Below are positions 33,886 to 43,855 of a stretch of 64,000 bases of DNA, piece after piece. The stretch's first letter is position 1. Each line of letters starts with the position of its first letter. The position numbers and the translations under genes were made by a program. The notes beneath the pieces are model-generated. The model made no database searches. It worked only from the letters and a program-made list of their open reading frames with translations, and had not been told where the DNA came from. Source of the stretch: Dasypus novemcinctus (taxonomy: Eukaryota > Chordata > Mammalia > Cingulata > Dasypodidae); contig NC_080676.1 of NCBI RefSeq assembly GCF_030445035.2, positions 9,710,940 through 9,774,939 of the forward strand, given 5' to 3'.

Positions 33886-35465
33886 TTATGTTTTTTAAAA
33901 AGTTTTATCCTAGTGACATATGTACAATATAAGGTTATTTCTGAGTTGCAAAAATTATCTCCATCTTTCCATGTTTTCAGTACCTTCTGGATTGTCCCAT
34001 TCAATCTTCTGCCACAATCAGACAGACAGAAAGCACAAGGATCTTTTTCTTGCATCTGTAGTAGAAACATAAGAAGCAGACCTTAACTGTTCCAGGTCTG
34101 TCAAATAGATGCATGGCAAGTTAAATTTTGATAAAGTCACTCCAGACCAAAGGAACACAGGAACAAATGCAGAGATGCAAAAAACTATAGGTTGTGTTTC
34201 TGGAACCATTAGTGGGCCATCCAATTATCTGTCATATAATGAAGTAATGTGAGATTAAGTTAGATAGTAGCCTAAGGCTGGAGGGTAGAAGACCTTGCAT
34301 GCCAATTTGTGCTTTATTTTCAAGGTCACTACTTAAGACTTTTGAGCAACAGAATTCTCTAGTCAAAGTGGCTATTTAGAAAGATTGGCATGGATGCCGG
34401 ATAGTGGAAGGCTGTAGGGAGGCCAAAGAGAACCATTAGGGAGCCAATAAGTAGCTGTCATGGAGTCATATGAGCATTCAGTAAGGAGCTTTGGTCTACA
34501 AGTGACAAACCATTGACCTATAAATGACTTAAATAACAGGGATGTATTATCTTACTAACAGGAAATTTGGAGGCAGGGAACTCTCACGTTGGCCTACAGC
34601 TTATCAATGTTGCCAGGGACCCAGACTCTTGCATCTCTCCCCCATCTTAGTGCACTGCCTTTTATTCTCTGACTTGTCCTTTCGTGGTTGCAAAATGCTG
34701 CTGCTCCTCAAGCGTCACCTTTTCATACAACTGTTGACAGAAACAGGCAAGAAGGGACTATTTCCTCCCATGAATCTCTGTGTTTTGAGGAAACAAGCTA
34801 TTTCCCAGTAGCCTACCCAACAGACTTACCCTCAGGGGCCATGGGTCAAAACAGGCACAGAGCCATGCCTTTCTGAAAGGTAGTCTGAGAATGTGCATAT
34901 CTGCCATTGTTAGGCTCTAAGGTGGGAAGTGGGCTCTGCCAGCAAGAAGGAAGAGAGAAGGGATGGCACTTGGGTAAGAAAACAACAGAGTTTGTTACAA
35001 GGACCAAAGAAGATCCAGATGGTACAGCATCCTTAGTCCAACTAGGGACAGTCTTGCATGAAGATGGCAGTGGCCAGTAGGGACAAATGGCACAGTGAAG
35101 GCAAGAAGGATGAAGGCCAAAAAAGGGTGCTGGAATTGGTTATTAGGAGGTTACTAGGAAACTTCAACGGCTACCTGCCATTAATGGAAAGGAAAAAGAT
35201 AGCAGATTGCAGAGCTTTGAGGAGGGAACAGGTGGTGGAAAAAGTACTGGAGGTTTTAGAACAGAAAGTGGGAGAGATATAGGGCAATGGGATGAAATGA
35301 AAGGTGTTTTTCAAAATGAGAAGACTCTGGGTAGCAAGATAACTTACTGGTTTCTAATTTGTGAATTTTGTTCTTACTACCGTAGGTCATAATAGCATAG
35401 ATTTAAATTGTGGAATAAAATAATAAAAATATATTTTTAAATTAGGGGTATATTTGTTTAACATT
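33886..35465. other. Old repeat relics and unassigned sequence
   Basis: The 34250-34450 part resembles L2-type sequence (GAAGACCTTGCATGCC, ACTTTTGAGCAACAGAATTC, GGAGGCCAAAGAGAACC). The 34500-34900 part resembles an old mammal-wide repeat (CAGGGATGTATTATCTTACT, GGTTGCAAAATGCTGCTG). The remainder is unassigned. No gene is supported. Confidence 0.35.
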
Positions 35466-35481
35466 AAAAGTAAAAGAGGGG

Positions 35482-35838
35482 GAAACAGACTTGGCCCAGT
35501 GGTTAGGGCGTCCGTCTACCACATGGGAGGTCCGCGGTTCAAACCCTGGGCCTCTTTGACCTGTGTGGAGCTGGCCCATGCGCAGTGCTGATGTGCACAA
35601 GGAGTGCCCTGCCGCGCAGGGGTGTCCCCCGCGTGGGGGAGCCCCACGCGCAAGGAGTGTGCCCCGTAAGGAGAGCCGCCCAGCGCGAAAGAAAGTGCAG
35701 CCTGCCCAGGAATGGCACCGCCCACACTGCCCATGCAGCTGACGACAACAGAAGCGGACAAAGAAACAAACACAGCAAATAGACACAGAGAACAGACAAC
35801 CGGGGGAAGGGGGGAATTAAATTAAAAAAAAAAAAAAA
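35482..35838 (+). mobile_element. Long tRNA-derived SINE, internally deleted subtype
   Basis: Head GAAACAGACTTGGCCCAGTG, B-box GGTTCAAACCC, and body GTGTCCCCCGCGTGGGGGAG. The body passes straight from GGAATGGCACCGCCCACAC to CATGCAGCTGACGACAACAG and lacks the ACACAACAAGATGAC...ACACAGATTCC segment present in copies at 17125, 21626 and 39528. The copy at 42954 has the same gap. Exact AGTAAAAGAGGGG copies flank it at 35469-35481 and 35839-35851. Confidence 0.9.
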
Positions 35839-35851
35839 AGTAAAAGAGGGG
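35839..35851 (+). repeat. Target-site copy shared by a SINE and a processed pseudogene
   Basis: AGTAAAAGAGGGG occurs here, at 35469-35481 and at 37153-37165. This middle copy is the right flank of the SINE at 35482 and the left flank of the HNRNPDL retrocopy. Confidence 0.85.
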
Positions 35852-37152
35852 CTCTTCCCCTGCCATTTTAAATCCAGCTCCATACAACACTCCCTGCCGC
35901 AGCCACTGGCACCTCCATTTGCGTGCCAGCGTCCCCCTGTCCGCAACTCCGCCACCGTGGAGGACATGAACGAGTATGGCAACACAGAGGAATTTGCAGA
36001 GGGATCCAAGGTCAGTGCGAGCAAGAATCAGCAGGATGATGGTGAAATGTTCGTTGGAGGCTTGAGCTGGGGTACAAGCAAGAAAGGTCTGATGGAGTAT
36101 TTGTCTCAGTTTGGAGAGGTTGTAGACTGCACAATTAACACAGATCCAGTCACTGGAAGATCGAGAGGATATAGATTTGTGCTTTTCAAAGATGCTGCTA
36201 GTGTTGATAAGGTTTTTGAACTGAAGGAACACAAATTGGATGACAAACTGATAGACCCCAAAAGAACGAAGGCATTAAAAGGGAACGAACACCCCCAAAA
36301 AGTCTTTGTGGTTGGTTTGAGCCCAGATACTTCTAAAGAACAAATAAAAGAATATTTTGGAGCATTTGAAGAGATAGAAAACATTGAAATTCCTATGGAT
36401 ACAAAAGCTAATGAAAGAAGAGGATTTTGTTTTATCACATATACAGATGAAGAGCCAGTAAAGAAATTACTAGGGAGCAGCTATCATCAGATCAGTTCTG
36501 GCAAGTGTGAAATCAAAGTTGCACAACCCAAAGAGGTATATAGGCAGCGGCAGCAACAACAGAAAAGGGAGAAGAGGGGATGCAGCTGGTGGATGAGGTG
36601 GTAGGAGAGGTAGTGGACAAGGTCAGGGCCAAAACTGGAACCAAGGATTTAATAACTACTATGATCGAGGCTATGGAAATTACGATAATACCTGTGGTGG
36701 TGATCAAAACTATAGTGGCTATGGTGGATATGATTATACTGGGTATAACCATGGGAGCTATGGATATGGACAGGGATATGCAGATGACAGTGGCCAACAG
36801 AGCACATGTGGCAAGGCATCTCAAGAGATGGCAATCACCAAAACAATTACCAGCCATATTACAGGAGGACATTGGAGAAAAGAGGAGGAAATGCTAAAGT
36901 AACCCATCCTGCAAGACAACATTGAAGACTGGTCTTCTGTTGATCTGATTCTTTAGTAAAAGTCTTTCTAGTGTAAAGACACAACTGTCCAACTGTACAT
37001 AGCTGCCAAGTAGTTTTCTTTGTTTTTACTTTGTCCTTTACTGTCTGTGTTATGCCTTGGTGTGGATTTGTGTTTATACCAATTTTATTTGTATGAGTTC
37101 ATGTTAAACCTCAGATAAATGCCTCCTTATGTGATTGTTAAAAAAAAAAAAA
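35852..37152 (+). pseudogene. HNRNPDL: HNRNPDL processed pseudogene (JKTBP1-type mRNA)
   Basis: HNRNPDL is a nuclear RNA-binding protein with two RRMs and a Gly/Tyr-rich C-terminal tail that acts in mRNA processing and export. This copy has no introns, starts in the mRNA upstream of the short-isoform start (GCCATTTTAAATCCAGCTCC), and includes the whole coding body, a recognisable 3' UTR with GATAAA, and a poly(A) run at 37141-37153. From codon 1 at 35957, RRM1 spans about residues 30-105 (RNP2 MFVGGL, RNP1 RGYRFVLF, where the parent has RGFGFVLF). RRM2 spans about 116-190 ([14 protein letters not shown]). The expected start ATG is GTG. A one-base gain in an A/G run near 36563-36570 shifts the Gly-rich tail out of frame, giving a stop after residue 215 of an expected ~301. 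It was made by L1 machinery and is not functional as HNRNPDL; I saw no promoter for it. Confidence 0.93.
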
Positions 37153-37165
37153 AGTAAAAGAGGGG
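37153..37165 (+). repeat. Right target-site copy of the HNRNPDL retrocopy
   Basis: AGTAAAAGAGGGG follows the poly(A) run and directly abuts the head of the next SINE (AAGCAGATGTGGCTCAAG). Confidence 0.85.
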
Positions 37166-37500
37166 AAGCAGATGTGGCTCAAGTAATTGAGCTCCCACCT
37201 ACCACACGGGAGGTCCCAGCTTCAGTTCGTGGTGCCTCCTGGAGAAGATGAGCAAGACAGTGAGTTGGTGTGACAGGCAGGTGCAGCAAGCTGATGCAAC
37301 AAGATGACACAATGGGGAGATACAAAGAGGAAAGAGAATGAGGGATACAAGAAAGCAGGGAGCTGAGGTGGCTCAAGCGATTGAGTGCCTCTCTCCCACA
37401 TGGGAGGTCCCAGGTTTGGTTCCCAGTGCCTCCTAAAGAGAAGATGAGCAGACACAATGAGCAGACAGCGAGCGCAAACAATGAGGGGGGGGAGGATTTT
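37166..37500 (+). mobile_element. Dimeric tRNA-derived SINE (armadillo DAS type)
   Basis: First head AAGCAGATGTGGCTCAAGTA with a degraded B-box, a short spacer with GATGCAACAAGATGACACAA, second head GCAGGGAGCTGAGGTGGCTC, then GACACAATGAGCAGACAGCG and a G/T/A-rich tail. Its first bases overlap the target copy at 37153-37165, so it may start GGGGAAGCAG and have been there before the retrocopy arrived. Confidence 0.8.
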
Positions 37501-37559
37501 TTTTAAAAAAGGGATCTTAGGCAAGACAGATAACTCAGAAATCATAAAGAAATGTGTTT

Positions 37560-38635
37560 GGCTACCTTCAAATTTAATTTTATTATATTATAATTATTAT
37601 TTACATTTATGTATGTTATTGCTATACTATTTCTTATAATTGCATATATTAAATCTAACCTGGCCTTGCACTGCTCTTTTAAAATTTATAATTCTTTCAG
37701 TCTATTTTTCTATTTATTTTACAATTTTACAATAAAGGTCTTTTTAACAGTTGGAAAAAAAGCCAGTGATTATACACTTTGGCTAGCTTATATGGTATGT
37801 GAACATATCTCAATAAAACTTCTTAATAAACAAATAAATAATTGTGTAAGAATAGCCAGAAATAGCAGCTATGTATAGCAGGGGAAACAGATTAAAAGGG
37901 GAGGAATTTCCTTATTTGTTTTTATGTCTGTTTTTTTTTTATTATTGAAATAATGAAAATGCTCTACTAATGATTGAAGTGATGAATACACAACTATGTG
38001 ATTGTTGGAGAAAATACAGCACTTACTGGGACACAGAGACTGACCATAAGCAAAGAATTTATTGAGAAGCTCTCCCAACGGAAGGGGTCTGAAGAACAGG
38101 CTTCCGCCCTTGCCAGCATGGCGGAGGTCTGAAGACCCACTCCTGGAAGGGGGGACTTGAATTTACACAGAACTTTCCTGGGCGGGGGAATGATAGTTGG
38201 TGGGAGGGGGTTGAGGGTCTGAGTGAAGGCAGGGACCAATAGGAAGCCCTAGAGGTGAAAACTTTCCCTAATAGTGACCAGAGGATAGTGGGTTAGGGAG
38301 TTATGGTTTCTTGGAATGCTGCAGGGGCAGATGTTTCCTTGTTCTGTAGGAATTTTATCTCCCTCTGATATGCAGGTGGGGAAGGTCTCCATTTCTCTTT
38401 ACTCTCTATGTGGTTTCTTTGTTTAACCTGTGTTGAAGTGCTGTGCCCTTGGACATGTAGGCTTATGGGGGAGAGGGTTAGCCTTTCCCCAGTGCATATC
38501 AGGGGCAACTGAGCTACAGCTTGTTAATTATTGCAAGCCTCTAACAGTGATTATACTAGATACAATTTGGATAAATTTTATGTTTTATTAACATGTATCA
38601 ATAAAATTGATTTGTTTAAAAAATAGGGTGGGTTG
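37560..38635 (+). mobile_element. Xenarthran L1 3' UTR copy, split by a solo LTR
   Basis: Same family and orientation as 20505-21435: CCTGGCCTTGCACTGCTC, TATTTTACAATTTTACAAT, AACATATCTCAATAAAACTT, AATAGCCAGAAATAGCAG, GATGAATACACAACTATGTG, then after the LTR GATTATACTAGATACAATTT and ATCAATAAAATTGATTTG with an A-rich end. No ORF remains. Confidence 0.65.
38003..38546 (-). mobile_element. Solo LTR fossil, ERV3/ERVL-like by target size
   Basis: The 544-bp insert runs TGTTGGAGAA...GCCTCTAACA and is flanked by GTGAT at 37998-38002 and 38547-38551. A 5-bp duplication with TG/CA ends fits ERVL/ERV3-type integration, though some other ERVs also make 5-bp copies. On the minus strand an AATAAA lies about 50 bases from the 3' end. 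It sits inside an L1 3' UTR, so it is younger than that L1. It looks whole as an LTR; no internal region remains. Confidence 0.78.
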
Positions 38636-38924
38636 GGGAAAAATACACCAAATGTAAGATTTTTAAAAATTTAAATGTGCTGCATGATAACACATGCCAT
38701 ACACAAAGTCAAAAGACCAATGATAAAGTGGGAAAATGTATGGATTTGCAATGTATATATCATATGTGACTAAAGATGCCTAATATAAAAGAGCTTCTAA
38801 AACTGATAAGAGAAAGACAAATTAACAGAAAAATAGACAAAGTTTATCGAGTGACAATTCAGAGAGGTGAAATACAAATGGTCAATACACTTGCAAAAGT
38901 TGGACAGACTCACCTTCATTCAAA

Positions 38925-39135
38925 CATTTACATAGTGCTCACTTATAATCAAGGCACTTGATTACATTAACTCATTAAATTCTCATAGGAACCCTAGGAG
39001 GTGAGCACTTCTATTTTATTTTCTCAGGTGTGAAAAGTTTCTTAAAAATCTTGACCAAGGAAACAAGACTTTAAGTGTCAGACTTGGATTCAAATCCATA
39101 CTCTGGCTCCAGAGTCTATGCTGTTAAAAACTTAG
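38925..39135 (-). mobile_element. MIR SINE relic
   Basis: Reversed MIR phrases: ACATTAACTCATTAAATTC, TCATAGGAACCCTAGGAGG, GATTCAAATCCATACTCTGG and CCAGAGTCTATGCTGTTAA. Confidence 0.7.
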
Positions 39136-39527
39136 AGCCAGGGAAATGCAAATTAAAGCAAAAGTGAGATACCCTTCTTACCCATCAAATTGTTAAAACT
39201 TAAAACAAGTGATGGCATCCATTGATGGCAAAGATGTGGGAAAATGTACAGTGTCACTTATTAAGAGCTGGAGTATGACTTGCTTCAGCTTTTTTGAAAA
39301 CCATCTGGAAACATCTATTAAAATTAAAAACATAGAAAATTTGAGCCAATGATCCCACTTTGGAGAATTCATTCTATAGAACTAAAAAGATGCAATTATA
39401 TATAAGGATATTTATTGCACCATTGCTCTAATGGCAAAAACAAAACGAAAAATTACCTGGAAATTACCTGTTTGACCATCAGCAGGGAATGATTGAACAT
39501 ATGATCAGCCATACCAAGAATGAGTTA

Positions 39528-39946
39528 CAGGAAGCGGACTTAGCCCAGTGGTTAGGGCGTCTGTCTACCACATGGGAGGTCTATGGTTCAAACCCCAGGC
39601 CTCCTTGACCTGTGTGCAGCTGGCCCATGCGCAGTGCTGATGCACACGAGGAGTGCTGTGCCACACAGGGGTGTCCCCCGCGTAGAGAAGCCCCACGTGC
39701 AAGGAGTGCATCCCATAAGGAGAGCCACCCAGTGCGAAAGAAAGTGCAGCCTGCCCAGGAATGGTGCCGCCCACATGGAAAGCTGACACAACAAGATGAT
39801 GCAAAATAAAGAAACACAGATTCCTGTGCCGCTGACAACAACAGAAGTGGACAAAGAAGAAGATGCAGCAAATAGACACAGAGAACAGATAACTGGGGCG
39901 GGGAGGGAAGGGGAGAGAAATAAATAAATAAAATCTTAAAAAAAAA
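39528..39946 (+). mobile_element. Long tRNA-derived SINE (armadillo DAS-III type)
   Basis: AGGAAGCGGACTTAGCCCAG head, B-box GGTTCAAACCC, GTGTCCCCCGCGTAGAGAAG and CAGCCTGCCCAGGAATGGTG body, full central segment with GACACAACAAGATGATG, and an AAATAAATAAAATC tail. Exact 12-base AAGAATGAGTTA duplications at 39516-39527 and 39947-39958 mark a clean insertion into an old L1. Confidence 0.93.
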
Positions 39947-40140
39947 AAGAATGAGTTAGATCACTCTGTCCCAAACTTTAATCAATTTTATACCTGAGAC
40001 ATTTTTCTTTGGGCTGGCTTAGTTTTCTACCTAAATTTGTTACAAAATGAAGCTTTACACTACTACAGTTAATAGAAAACCAATATTACTTGTGTGGATA
40101 GAAAGTACATGTAATAATAAGTGCAAAGACAACAAAGCAA

Positions 40141-40397
40141 TGTTATTCATTTCTGGTTAGGTTGCATGGCCTACAGCAGAGTCTTCTCCTGAGCCAACCT
40201 CTCTCCAAAAGGGAGAATCTCAGGTGTCAGAAATGTATGCACACAGCACATGGCTCAGTGTCATTGAATGACCTGTCATGGCCCGTCTTAGCTCCTTGGA
40301 GCCCACAGCGCTGAACATCTCACACGAAAATATGCAGGAGAGTCCGATCTTCATGCTAAAGAGATATATAGAGTTTATTAAATTGAAAAAAAAAAAA
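40141..40397 (+). mobile_element. Possible short retro-insert with poly(A) tail, source unknown
   Basis: The stretch ends in ATTAAA, a short spacer and an A-run at about 40386-40400. AAAGCAA lies at 40134-40140 and again at 40398-40404, partly inside the A-run. I recognise neither a SINE head nor a parent transcript. The 7-base match could be chance. Confidence 0.3.
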
Positions 40398-40864
40398 AAA
40401 GCAAGTTTCAGAGTAGCATGTGCTATTGAATTCAACTGTTTTTTTTTTTTATAACAAAGTCAAAAGAATCTTTTCTACATGCACAGATACTGTCTCTGAA
40501 TGAACGCAGAAAACAGGCTGGACAGCTTAAAGTTGAAACCCACAAAATTGTCATTTTTGTAAGTCAAAAATGGTTTAATGCTGACATTTAAATATAATTC
40601 AACTTAATAAACCATCCAAGATGTTAACACTGATTATCAGAAGGGGTGAGGGCAAAGGAAGTGTTTGAAATCTTTTATTACATTGCTTTTAATTATGAGC
40701 ATGTATTTCTTTTGAAATTTGAACAACTCTAATGAAGAAATCTGAAAGCGAATTTAAAGAGAGGGAGCATGTGCAATTGGCCCGAGCAGCGGGAAACCTG
40801 GGCCAGGCTCTGATTTTGCTGTAAATAAGTTCCCAGACCTTGGGTAAGGCACGTACCTTCTCTA
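40398..40864. other. Unassigned sequence
   Basis: Contains a T-run at 40439-40451 and otherwise nothing recognised. Confidence 0.4.
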
Positions 40865-41075
40865 GTCCACGGTTTCGCACGTTGTGGGCCAGACAGTTCT
40901 TTGTTACAGGGGGCTGTCCTGTGTATTTTAGGATGGTTAGCAGCATCCCTGGCCTCTCTCCACTGATGCCAGCAGCACTCCCTGACCTGGGACAACCAAA
41001 AATGTGTCCAGACTTTGCCAATATCCCCTGGGGGTGGGTGAGGTTGCCCTGGTTGAGAACCACTCTCCAGTCTTC
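40865..41075 (-). mobile_element. MER5A-type hAT-Charlie MITE
   Basis: Reversed MER5A landmarks: GGGCTGTCCTGTGTATTTTA, GTTAGCAGCATCCCTGGCC, GGACAACCAAAAATGTGTCC and GGTTGAGAACCACTC. It is nearly the full length of the family. Confidence 0.85.
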
Positions 41076-41539
41076 AATTTCTTGTCAATGAGGGGAAACA
41101 GCGGACCAAGAGCTCTCTAAGCTCCCCTGAAGCCCCGACACTCACTGATGGCATCAACATCGAATCTAAGAATGGTTTGCCAGAAGCTATTTTCCTCCAG
41201 AGCCACTAGAGGGAACGCTCTGCTACACAAAGGACAGAGACTGAGCACTTGGGAACTTTGTTTTCCTCTCCGGCTAACTCGGTTGTTTCCTGCAGCCTCC
41301 GCCTTTAATAAATAGCCTTTGATGTTACAGTGATAACCTTTAACCCTGAGGCACGAAGAGCTATTTGCCTTGTGCCTTGTGCCTTGTGCCATAAAATCAA
41401 GATTTGGCATTTTCAGATACAGAGGAGAACAAAATGTTCTTTGCTTTTTAACATTCTTTGTAAGACTGTCAGATGAATCACACATCGCTAAAAAAAAGGA
41501 AAAAAAAAAGAGCTCGGCATCTCCACGAGGAGAGGCAAG
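41076..41539. other. Unassigned sequence with a short tandem 10-mer
   Basis: About three copies of TTGCCTTGTG-like units lie at 41365-41390. The 201-codon minus-strand frame at 41117-41722 crosses this and the MIR relics and has no domain. Confidence 0.4.
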
Positions 41540-41710
41540 AGAATACCCAGGCTGGGAGGTGAAAGATCTGGTTCTCCTTCTGAGCCTGCCACTTAAAGGC
41601 TGTGTGATCTTGGCCAAGTTTCTTGACCTTTCTGGATGCCATAAATGGAGCTGAGAAGACTGAGGTTCAGAGAAGTGAAGTAACTTGCTTAAGGTCACTT
41701 GGCGAGCGAA
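41540..41710. mobile_element. MIR relics in opposite orientations
   Basis: GAGCCTGCCACTTAAAGGCT and GTGTGATCTTGGCCAAGTTT read as MIR on the + strand up to about 41640. ACTGAGGTTCAGAGAAGTGA and GTAACTTGCTTAAGGTCAC then read as MIR on the minus strand. They are either two insertions or one copy whose 3' half lies in reverse. Confidence 0.6.
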
Positions 41711-42943
41711 GCGGCCAGGCAAGGATTTGCATCAGCCCCACTATTCAGGGAGTATGTAAAATAGAGGGCCCCACGCGATGGCAGGGTGTGGATTTAGGTA
41801 TTGTGGGAGCGGAAGGGGAAGCAGGAAGATGATGCCTGAGAGGTGGTGTGGGGAGGTAGGTCCGCACGGATGTGGAAGAGCTCCCCCTCCACCTGGTATA
41901 AATTACTGGAACAGGCCGCGGTGCCCCAGTCCTCCACTAGTGACAGAAGTTCATCCTCGGGGTGGAAGGTTTTGACCCCCACCAAAAGGCTCAGACCACT
42001 AGGAGGGATGTTACTTTATGCTATTATGAGTTGTAAACACTTCCATGAAAGTGAAGGTCCTACGCCCAACACTGTGTTTTTCAAACATTTTTAAAAACCT
42101 GAACCACAGTAAGTAATATGTTTCATAGAGACTCAGTTCACACACACACACACACACACACATAAAACTGAAATGCAAGACCTCCTTAGAGTGCACTGGG
42201 ACATTTTCTATTCTGTCACTTGAAAGCAATGCTGGTTCTGCCAACTAAATAATGGGACTTGACCCACAATTTTAAAAATACTTTGTTGGGGAAAGAGCAG
42301 GGAGCATAGAGCCCTGCTTGGGGGAGAAGGGAATAAACAGGGGATACAGCCCCAAAATATTATCCAGAGAGCCTCCAAGAACTTTTTTTTTTTTTTTGGC
42401 CAGGAGCTGATTCTATAAGACATGATTTAGGAAGAAGAAAGATGAACAACAATTCCAAATTCAAATCCCCCAAATTCATCTAAATTGGTGAAGATGTGCC
42501 ACTGGGTAGAAACCTCCAGGCGGATGTATCTATGTCCTTACTCTTTTAAGGGAGAAAGAGTGGGTTCTCAGAGGTCTGATATCATCTAAACTCAAGAGCA
42601 TTAACATAAAGTATCAATACACATAATGTAGCCACCATAACAAATTAAATAAACCCACCATTTACTGAGCTTTTGCTATATGTCAGACCTTGCACTGAGC
42701 ACTTTTTACACGAGAGCATAAAAATAGAGTATTCAGATTTTCTTTCCCTCCTGCCCACTAGAAAGGATTCTGGCTTTGCCTGTCCAGTTTCTTGCCCTGC
42801 CCTCCCAGACGAAGGGCTGGGCAGAAGTAGAAGGACCAGATGAATATTCATTAGAGCTGGAGAAAAAGCTTTGAGGAAAGTTTGGGAGAAAGAAGAGGCA
42901 GCTGTGGTAGGGCATGGGTAGGAGGGAAATAGGAGATGTTAAG
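41711..42943. other. Unassigned sequence with a CA microsatellite
   Basis: A CA dinucleotide run of about 15 units lies at 42139-42162. A T-run lies at 42383-42398. No gene recognised. Confidence 0.4.
42139..42162. repeat. (CA)n microsatellite
   Basis: An uninterrupted CACACA tract follows TCAGTT and precedes TAAAACTG. Confidence 0.92.
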
Positions 42944-42953
42944 AAGTATTGTG

Positions 42954-43327
42954 GGGAAATGGACTTTGGCCCAGTGGTTAGGGCGTCCGTCTACCACATG
43001 GGAGGTCCAAGGTTCAAGCCCCGGGCCTCCTTGACCCGTGTGGAGCTGGCGCATGCGCAGTGCTGATGCGCGCAAGGAGTGCCGTGCCACACAGGGGTGT
43101 CCCCCGCGTAGGGGAGCCCCACGCGCAAGGAGTGCACCCGTAAGGAGAGCCACCCAGCGCGAAGGAGGGAGCAGCCTGCCGAGGAATGGCGCCGCCCACA
43201 CTTCCCGTGCCGCTGACGACAACAGAAGCGGACAAAGAAACAAGACACAGCAAAAAGACATAGAAACAGACAACCGGGGGAGGGGAGGGGAATTAAATAA
43301 ATAAAAATAAATCTTTAAAAAAAAAAA
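42954..43327 (+). mobile_element. Long tRNA-derived SINE, internally deleted subtype
   Basis: Head GGGAAATGGACTTTGGCCCA, B-box GGTTCAAGCCCC, and body GTGTCCCCCGCGTAGGGGAG. GGAATGGCGCCGCCCACAC joins directly to TTCCCGTGCCGCTGACGAC, the same ~55-base gap as in 35482-35838. Target copies AAGTATTGTG lie at 42944-42953 and 43328-43337. Confidence 0.92.
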
Positions 43328-43659
43328 AAGTATTGTGTATGATTGTGTTACTATGAACCAAATATATTGTGTAACATATTGTGTGATTAAAAAAAATTTA
43401 TATGTATCCAGTACATTTGAGAAATGTGTGTTTTTATTCAACTGTGTTTTCTTTTTGTTTTTAAATTATTATTTATATTTTCAATTATTAAATGTACAAA
43501 ATAAATTTTAAACATTTTTTAAAAAAAGAAGAAGTATTGCAGTGGGCTCTGTAAGGTGTTTGAGAAATTACAAGTATTGAAAATGAATTAAATTGAAATT
43601 ACTTTTTGGTGACTGAACTAGGTTTCTTAGATGGCAATCCCACCCTGAAACTGGACCAC
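43328..43659. other. Unassigned AT-rich sequence
   Basis: A/T-rich with an A-run near 43518-43530; nothing else recognised. Confidence 0.4.
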
Positions 43660-43855
43660 ATGGATCTTGGCCTCTCTAGGGTTCCATCTGCATTGTTTTA
43701 TTTCCTCTTCATAACAAACCCTTGTGGTGATAATGTTGTTGCCATTTTTTTCAGATGAAGAAAAGGAAGTGAGGCAGGCTAAGTGAGTTCTGTAAAGTCA
43801 TATGGCTAATAAATGGTGGATCCAGGACTGGAACTTGGAACTTGCTTGTCTTTCA
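43660..43855 (-). mobile_element. MIR SINE relic
   Basis: Reversed MIR phrases: ATTTCCTCTTCATAACAAAC, TTTCAGATGAAGAAAAGGAA, AGTCATATGGCTAATAAATG and GATCCAGGACTGGAACTTG. Confidence 0.7.

Larger units (their letters stand above)
38640..40020 (+). mobile_element. Old L1 ORF2 segment with MIR and SINE insertions
   Basis: ORF2-type phrases include GCAAATTAAAGCAAAAGTGA, AAACCATCTGGAAACATC, AATGATCCCACTTTGGAG, ATTGCACCATTGCTCTAATG and a ACCATCAGCAGGGAATG phrase, all in sense order. Earlier parts (38640-38930) are more decayed. It is interrupted by MIR-like sequence at 38930-39130 and a long SINE at 39528-39946. No frame is open. Confidence 0.65.

Noticed and set aside
36106-36872. Minus-strand frames over the HNRNPDL retrocopy
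   Set aside because: Antisense shadows of a well-matched sense pseudogene.
41117-41722. 201-codon minus-strand frame
   Set aside because: No domain, crosses MIR relics and a poly(A)-like run, and has no splice or start context of note.
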